A stretch of 64,000 nucleotides of DNA from Yponomeuta sedellus (Eukaryota; Arthropoda; Insecta; Lepidoptera; Yponomeutidae): contig OW203729.1 of assembly GCA_934045075.1 (NCBI GenBank), positions 3,979,816 to 4,043,815 on the forward strand. Reading direction: 5' to 3'. The stretch's first letter is position 1; the number at the start of each line of letters is the position of its first letter. A model generated the notes under the pieces. That model saw only the letters and a program-made list of their open reading frames with translations. It was not told the origin of the DNA and made no database searches. The translations under genes and the position numbers were made by a program. Below are positions 59,791-64,000 of the stretch, one piece after another.

Positions 59791-60574
59791 GATTAATGCA
59801 TTCCACAAGTATACAGACTGATGACATAACTAAAAATATGGATCTTTGTGGACCCTGTAGGGCACGCAATATCATAAACTATACAAGGCTTTTATAAATT
59901 AGGTCTATGGCATTTTAATTTGTAATTATATTTTATCAAAGATCTCTTAACGCTAAAATAAAATACAAGCAGTCGTGCTTTATTTCATTACGGAAGCATT
60001 TTAACCACTAAACGCCATCAATAATGCACACCTACGTGTGGCAAAGTCTTTGAAAGACCGCCCGGAAAACTAAAATAGGTAGGAATGGATTTAAATACTA
60101 GTTGGAAGTCTGTCTTTGTCAGGCCGAGCTAATGTGTCACGATCTAGAGGAACTATGGAATGTGTGCGGATAAACATTACGAGACTAAAAGAAGAGATTC
60201 GTTAGGTACCAGCAGAATACCAGCGTTACAGAAAGTTGTCTTTCTATAACACATGCTGAGCTGGGTCCTTTTCACAAACGCAGTACATTGGCACGGTATT
60301 AATATGACTTGTTTTGTTATTGCTTTACATTGTTCTTTTATTTTGTGCAAAATTTTTGATCGCGTTTTTTTCTTAGCTTTAAGTATCATTGTACTGTGTT
60401 AAATTAATTTGTGAATAAAACGATTTCTATTCTATTCTAAGATTGAAACAATCATGCTCATGAATACTATTTTCTTCTTCAGAATATTCAAAAATCATAT
60501 TAGGTATCTCTCTATATAAGTGTACGCATTATTTTATTACATTGTGTATCATAGGTATGCTATTATTATGATGC

Positions 60575-60928
60575 GCTTGTGGCCCAGTCGAACCGAGTGA
60601 TTGGAATCAATCACTTGAGTAATGCAACAACAGGCGCGGTCAGGTGCTGGATGGTTGACCGTCCCACGACTGGCGCTAGTGGCATTTTTCCGAGCGCTTC
60701 CGTACTTCGCAAGGCACGTTAAGCCGTTGGTGCCGGCTGTCATGTAATGACAGTCGTTAAGCCATGTCAGAGGCCTTTTGGGCGGCTTGATAACTTCTAA
60801 CAGTAAGGCCCGCCACTGTCTTTCAATCCTCCACCAACCCGGACTTGGCTCCCGCGGTGGAGTGTGACCTAACCTTCCTACGATGCAAGTAGAGACCCGT
60901 GCCCCAGCAGTGGGGACATAAATGGGTT
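60575..60928 (-). repeat. R1 repeat, complete
   Basis: From TTGTGGCCCAGTCGAACCGA to GGGGACATAAATGGGTTAAT, the reverse of 45757-46118. Confidence 0.78.
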
Positions 60929-61277
60929 AATATGGAGTATGCTATAATTATACTTAATATACTTAGTATATTTCAATTAAATTTATATTACTTAAAACAG
61001 TATTTCTTTAATTTCTCGCCTTGGCACTACACTTTTCCTGCCCCTCTGGGGGGCCCTTTCCCGTCACCGTTGGCTAGAGTAAAATACTAATTAGTATTAG
61101 GCACGTTACTGGTCGACGTATTGTTTACTTTGCAAATTTTATGTTTATAGTATTTGAATTCTTGGTTTACTATTTTATAAAATGTAAAAGATTTTATTTG
61201 CAATTCTTTACATTTCCCAGGTGGGATGAAGATATCCAAATAACTGCAGGCAGATGCTGGAGGCGGCAAGCTGAAGA

Positions 61278-61375
61278 CAGGGCGCTATGGCGCTCATGAG
61301 GAGAGGGATATGTCCAGCAGTGGACTAGTATGGCTATACTAGTCCAATGCTGGACATAGTCCTGACGACGACAAT
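61278..61375. repeat. R5 ends joined head-to-head
   Basis: GGAGAGGGATATGTCCAGCA plus GTGGACTAGTAT (ending 61331) is followed by ATACTAGTCCAATGCTGGAC and ATAGTCCTGACGACGAC, a 22-bp stem with one mismatch around GGCT. Confidence 0.82.
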
Positions 61376-61408
61376 TTTTCCTTATTACTCGCGCTGCTCA
61401 TACAAACT

Positions 61409-61663
61409 TTAACATTCAAATCGGCCTTGGTAGTCCCTCACAAATGTCAAATAGAGATAGCAGGGATCCAATTTGAAATCAAACTCTTCACTCAAAAATG
61501 GCCGTAGGTCGTCCCTTTTCAAAACAGGAACCTCATCAAAACTTGTCTTTGAAACGACCAGTTTACAGTTTACAGAACCTTCGCTGTACGCATCAAAAAA
61601 CACGCTTCGTTTTCCCGAGAAATCTCCGTCTACCACAATCTTGGAGCCAAGAAAAACATCATT
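61409..61663 (-). CDS. Orphan open frame, unrecognised, no start codon
   Basis: An 84-codon frame bounded by an upstream TAG reads NDVFLGSKIVVDGDFSGKRS, VFFDAYSEGSVNCKLVVSKT, SFDEVPVLKRDDLRPFLSEE then FDFKLDPCYLYLTFVRDYQG and RFEC before TAA. The mixed, charged, well-balanced composition looks like real protein rather than chance. There is no ATG, good acceptor or neighbouring exon. It may be a fragment of a mobile-element gene or of a processed pseudogene. I do not recognise the family. Confidence 0.3.
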   Translation of the reverse strand, partial: NDVFLGSKIVVDGDFSGKRSVFFDAYSEGSVNCKLVVSKTSFDEVPVLKRDDLRPFLSEEFDFKLDPCYLYLTFVRDYQGRFEC

Positions 61664-61904
61664 CTATCCGCAAAGTGCACGTCTAGACTAGGCGCGGTTG
61701 TACTTGCACAGGGTCTAATTACACCCTGTATGCCGCGTAACTCCTCGACGGGAAGGGTGTGCCAGTATTGAAAGTGAGAGAGCTATTCCATTTCCCCATA
61801 GAATTGCACTTTACTTGCGAACGTAGGTAGGCCGCATCGTTTGCAAGGAGTTCGGCTATACATTTTCCGTTTGCTGTTCTAGCTTTGGAAGTTCACTAAG
61901 GACC

Positions 61905-62050
61905 ATTTTAAAAACCTATTTAGAGGCTAAAAATTCCGCCCATGCCGGGACTCGAATCCGCGACCTCTGGCTTTTACCGTACCAGCATTTTATTAGCTCA
62001 GTTGGGAGAGCGCTGGTACGGTTAGCCAGAGGTTCGAGTCCCGGCATGGG
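61905..62050. repeat. S2 inverted pair
   Basis: The reversed tail and head (AAACCTATTTAGAGGC, CCCATGCCGGGACTCGAATC) is followed by a forward head (GAGCGCTGGTACGGTTAGCC, GGTTCGAGTCCCGGCATGGG), giving a long foldback. Confidence 0.78.
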
Positions 62051-62204
62051 ACTAGAACATCTGGCTGAAGTAATTTGCATCACTTGCAGCCCCGAGTACC
62101 TTACTTTGCAGTTAGGTTTTACATCGGAATGATATCGCTGTACCCATATGATTATAGTTTTACAACATTACAAGCTTAGTCAGGCTAACCCACAGGAAAG
62201 ATAA

Positions 62205-62425
62205 CTCAATAACATAACATAACATTTACATACAGGCACATACATTGCTTCTGGCCCCACACTAGGATACCCTGTGTCGTGGGAACCAGAAACAACGACA
62301 TCACAAACATGTAAACATCCAAGACCTGGACTTTTTTTTTTTTTTTGTTTCCAGCCGGGATTCGAACCCGGGACCTCTTGCATGGTAGGCAGACGCGCTA
62401 CCGCTACGCCACAGAGGTCGTCAAT
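62205..62425 (-). repeat. S3 tRNA-derived SINE
   Basis: Reverse of the full S3: ACATTTACATACAGGCACAT through CCAAGACCTGG to the tRNA-like head (CGGGATTCGAACCCGGGACC, CGCTACCGCTACGCCACAGA). Confidence 0.78.
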
Positions 62426-62429
62426 ATAC

Positions 62430-62612
62430 GACGCTAAGGTGACAAAGCTAAGCGTCCGACTAAGCTGCCATGATGATATAGGTGCTGGGCAAGCCTAATC
62501 CATCTAAAACAATGCCCCAGACATTGCAGCGTCCGAGAGGTCCCTTCAAGCATAGTGTGAAGAAAGGTGCCACTGGACGCTGTATAAATCATCTCATTGC
62601 AAAGGCCATAGT
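62430..62612 (+). repeat. S4 3' part
   Basis: CCGACTAAGCTGCCATGATG, GGTGCTGGGCAAGCCTAATC, CACTGGACGCTGTATAAATC and ATCTCATTGCAAAGGCCA. Confidence 0.7.
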
Positions 62613-62843
62613 TTTTTTATTGGGTCAAACAAACATGCCCCCGTTCCGTCTGACTTACGAGCAGAATAAACGGAGACAGCTGGTTCGTCTGACAGGCGGT
62701 GCATTCCACAATGGATGCGCTGTACATAGTGACCTTGTGCTCTTTCCGTCATGCCGACGGCGCAGATGATGCGAAACTACTGCTGGGAATATTCCCAACT
62801 CACAGGAATTTAGTTACGGCATTTTTAGCCATCTAGCCATGTA

Positions 62844-63306
62844 AAGTCTGTTAGCTTTTGGAATATACCTCGGCTACTATCGAATAGAAACGGATATATT
62901 CGTGTAATAATATGACACTTAATTTCGAAATCGGAACTAATATGACACTTAATTTCGAAATCGGAACTATTATGACACTCAATTTCGAAATCGGAACTAA
63001 TATGACACTTAATTTCGAAATCGGAACTAAAATGACACTTAATTTCGAAATCGGAACTAATATGACACTTAATTTCGAAATCGGAACTATTATGACACTC
63101 AATTTCGAAATCGGAACTAATATGACACTTAATTTCGAAATCGGAACTAAAATGACACTTAATTTCGAAATCGGAACTAATATGACACTTAATTTCGAAA
63201 TCGGAACTAATATGACTCGTGTGCTTTCGGCAAAAACCGAAAATTACTCTAGCTTACTCTAGAATACACCTCGAGTCCCAGGTGTATTCTAAAAGCTAAC
63301 AGACTG
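62844..63306. mobile_element. MITE-A with an expanded internal array
   Basis: Left end AAAGTCTGTTAGCTTTTGGA and right end CTAAAAGCTAACAGACTG enclose a 300-bp array at 62911-63210. It is more than twice the usual length of the family (about 210 bp). Confidence 0.88.
62911..63210 (+). repeat. 30-bp tandem array (10 units) with a 120-bp higher-order repeat
   Basis: Ten exact-length units (TATGACACTTAATTTCGAAA plus TCGGAACTAA) start every 30 bp from 62911. Variant positions repeat every four units: 62941-63060 and 63061-63180 are the same. Frames reading MTLNFEIGTN across it result from a unit length divisible by three. Confidence 0.97.
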
Positions 63307-64000
63307 TAGGCATGTGTATGTGACATTGTAGAAACAATTTTGTTTTTATTTGTACGCCGCAAGGTATGGAGCACCTAGAACTATTTTATCTACACCTGTA
63401 CGCATTACAATGTTTGTACCAACCCATATTTCACTAATGAAGTATTTGTACTATTTGTGCTTCAAAACCGACCCCCGGTTGTCATTTAGATTCTCATTTG
63501 TCATTTAGATGTTTAAATATCATTCGATCTACCAAATGAAATCGACGGAATTTAATGGACTGTATATGAATGCTAATGAAAACGTAGAAATACTCGTAAT
63601 ATTATGATTTAACTAAATAGAAAACATAGGCAGAACCGCTAACTACTTGACAACTAAAAATATTTCAAAACACATCCACTGACATAACTCATTCTTTTTT
63701 AAAAACGATATAAAAACCAACAGCGAGAAGTTCGCGACACCCTGCCCCTCATTAATACGGCCCAAGAAATTTTGGGACACTGCGATTGTTCCCAAAATTC
63801 CTGAGAACAGCATAACAATAGTTTAATAAAAAAATTACGATATGCACATCTGTGCAGTTATAGAAGCAATGAAGTTTAGTATTAATCAATAAATAAATTA
63901 ATTAATTAACAGGTTGTTAATGTAGGTATAAGAAACAGGAGCTAAGCAGTTTACTGTAGTACCTACATACAATGTAAAATGTAAACGCTCGCAGTAGCTG
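63307..64000. other. Spacer at the window end, no feature seen
   Basis: AT-rich sequence without a recognisable repeat family, splice-bounded frame or tRNA-like box. Confidence 0.4.

Noticed and set aside
62911..63210. Resemblance to a CRISPR array (regular 30-bp repeats)
   Set aside because: There are no unique spacers between the repeats, the genome is animal, and the array lies within a MITE.
62851..63262. Repeat proteins MTLNFEIGTN (plus) and KLSVILVPIS (minus)
   Set aside because: A 30-bp tandem repeat inside a MITE keeps frames open because 30 is divisible by three. There is no context for a gene.

Overview
This is a eukaryotic nuclear window, most likely from a moth or butterfly (Lepidoptera). 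It is AT-rich (GC-rich mainly in exons), the genes are split by many introns, and the spacers are full of tRNA-derived SINEs, LINE tails, short inverted-repeat elements (MITEs) and long tetranucleotide microsatellites of the kinds common in lepidopteran genomes. Nothing bacterial, plasmid-like or CRISPR-like is present.

Two protein-coding genes are well supported, and they converge. (1) Bases 85-21971, plus strand: the 3' two-thirds of Hira, the WD40 histone chaperone that deposits H3.3. I place fifteen exons whose reading phases close exactly from the first visible codon to the stop (684 residues); the N-terminal WD40 repeats lie upstream of the window. (2) Bases 29078-33437, minus strand: Drak, a DAPK/STK17-type serine/threonine kinase. 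Six exons (413 residues) run from the glycine-rich loop to the stop. A 43-nt micro-exon at 34887-34929 fits the phase needed for the next upstream exon. The first exon and promoter of Drak are not settled. From about 36 to 64 kb I see no firm gene, only three weak exon-like stretches, a CpG-rich promoter-like patch near 57.7 kb and an orphan ORF at 61.4-61.7 kb.

The most unusual thing is inside Hira. Directly after exons 2, 10 and 12 the 3' end of the exon, with its GT splice donor and the start of the intron, has been copied into head-to-tail arrays (3, 10 and 9 extra copies). The acceptor edge of exon 5 has also been copied once. The arrays have different unit lengths and sequences, so they arose separately by what looks like the same process. 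Every intron entry would meet a stop codon at once, so they act, if at all, as decoy donors rather than as new coding sequence.

The rest is a well-preserved record of mobile elements: a solo LTR with a 4-bp target duplication whose empty site survives in the neighbouring duplicate; a Tc1/mariner-type MITE family with TA target sites and an internal 30-bp repeat that has expanded into a 120-bp higher-order array in one copy; MITEs nested in MITEs; a hAT-type element with an 8-bp target duplication; a Crypton-like recombinase fragment; and a tRNA-derived repeat that occurs as head-to-tail dimers. Repeat labels such as S2, R1 or MITE-A are names I gave for use within this window.
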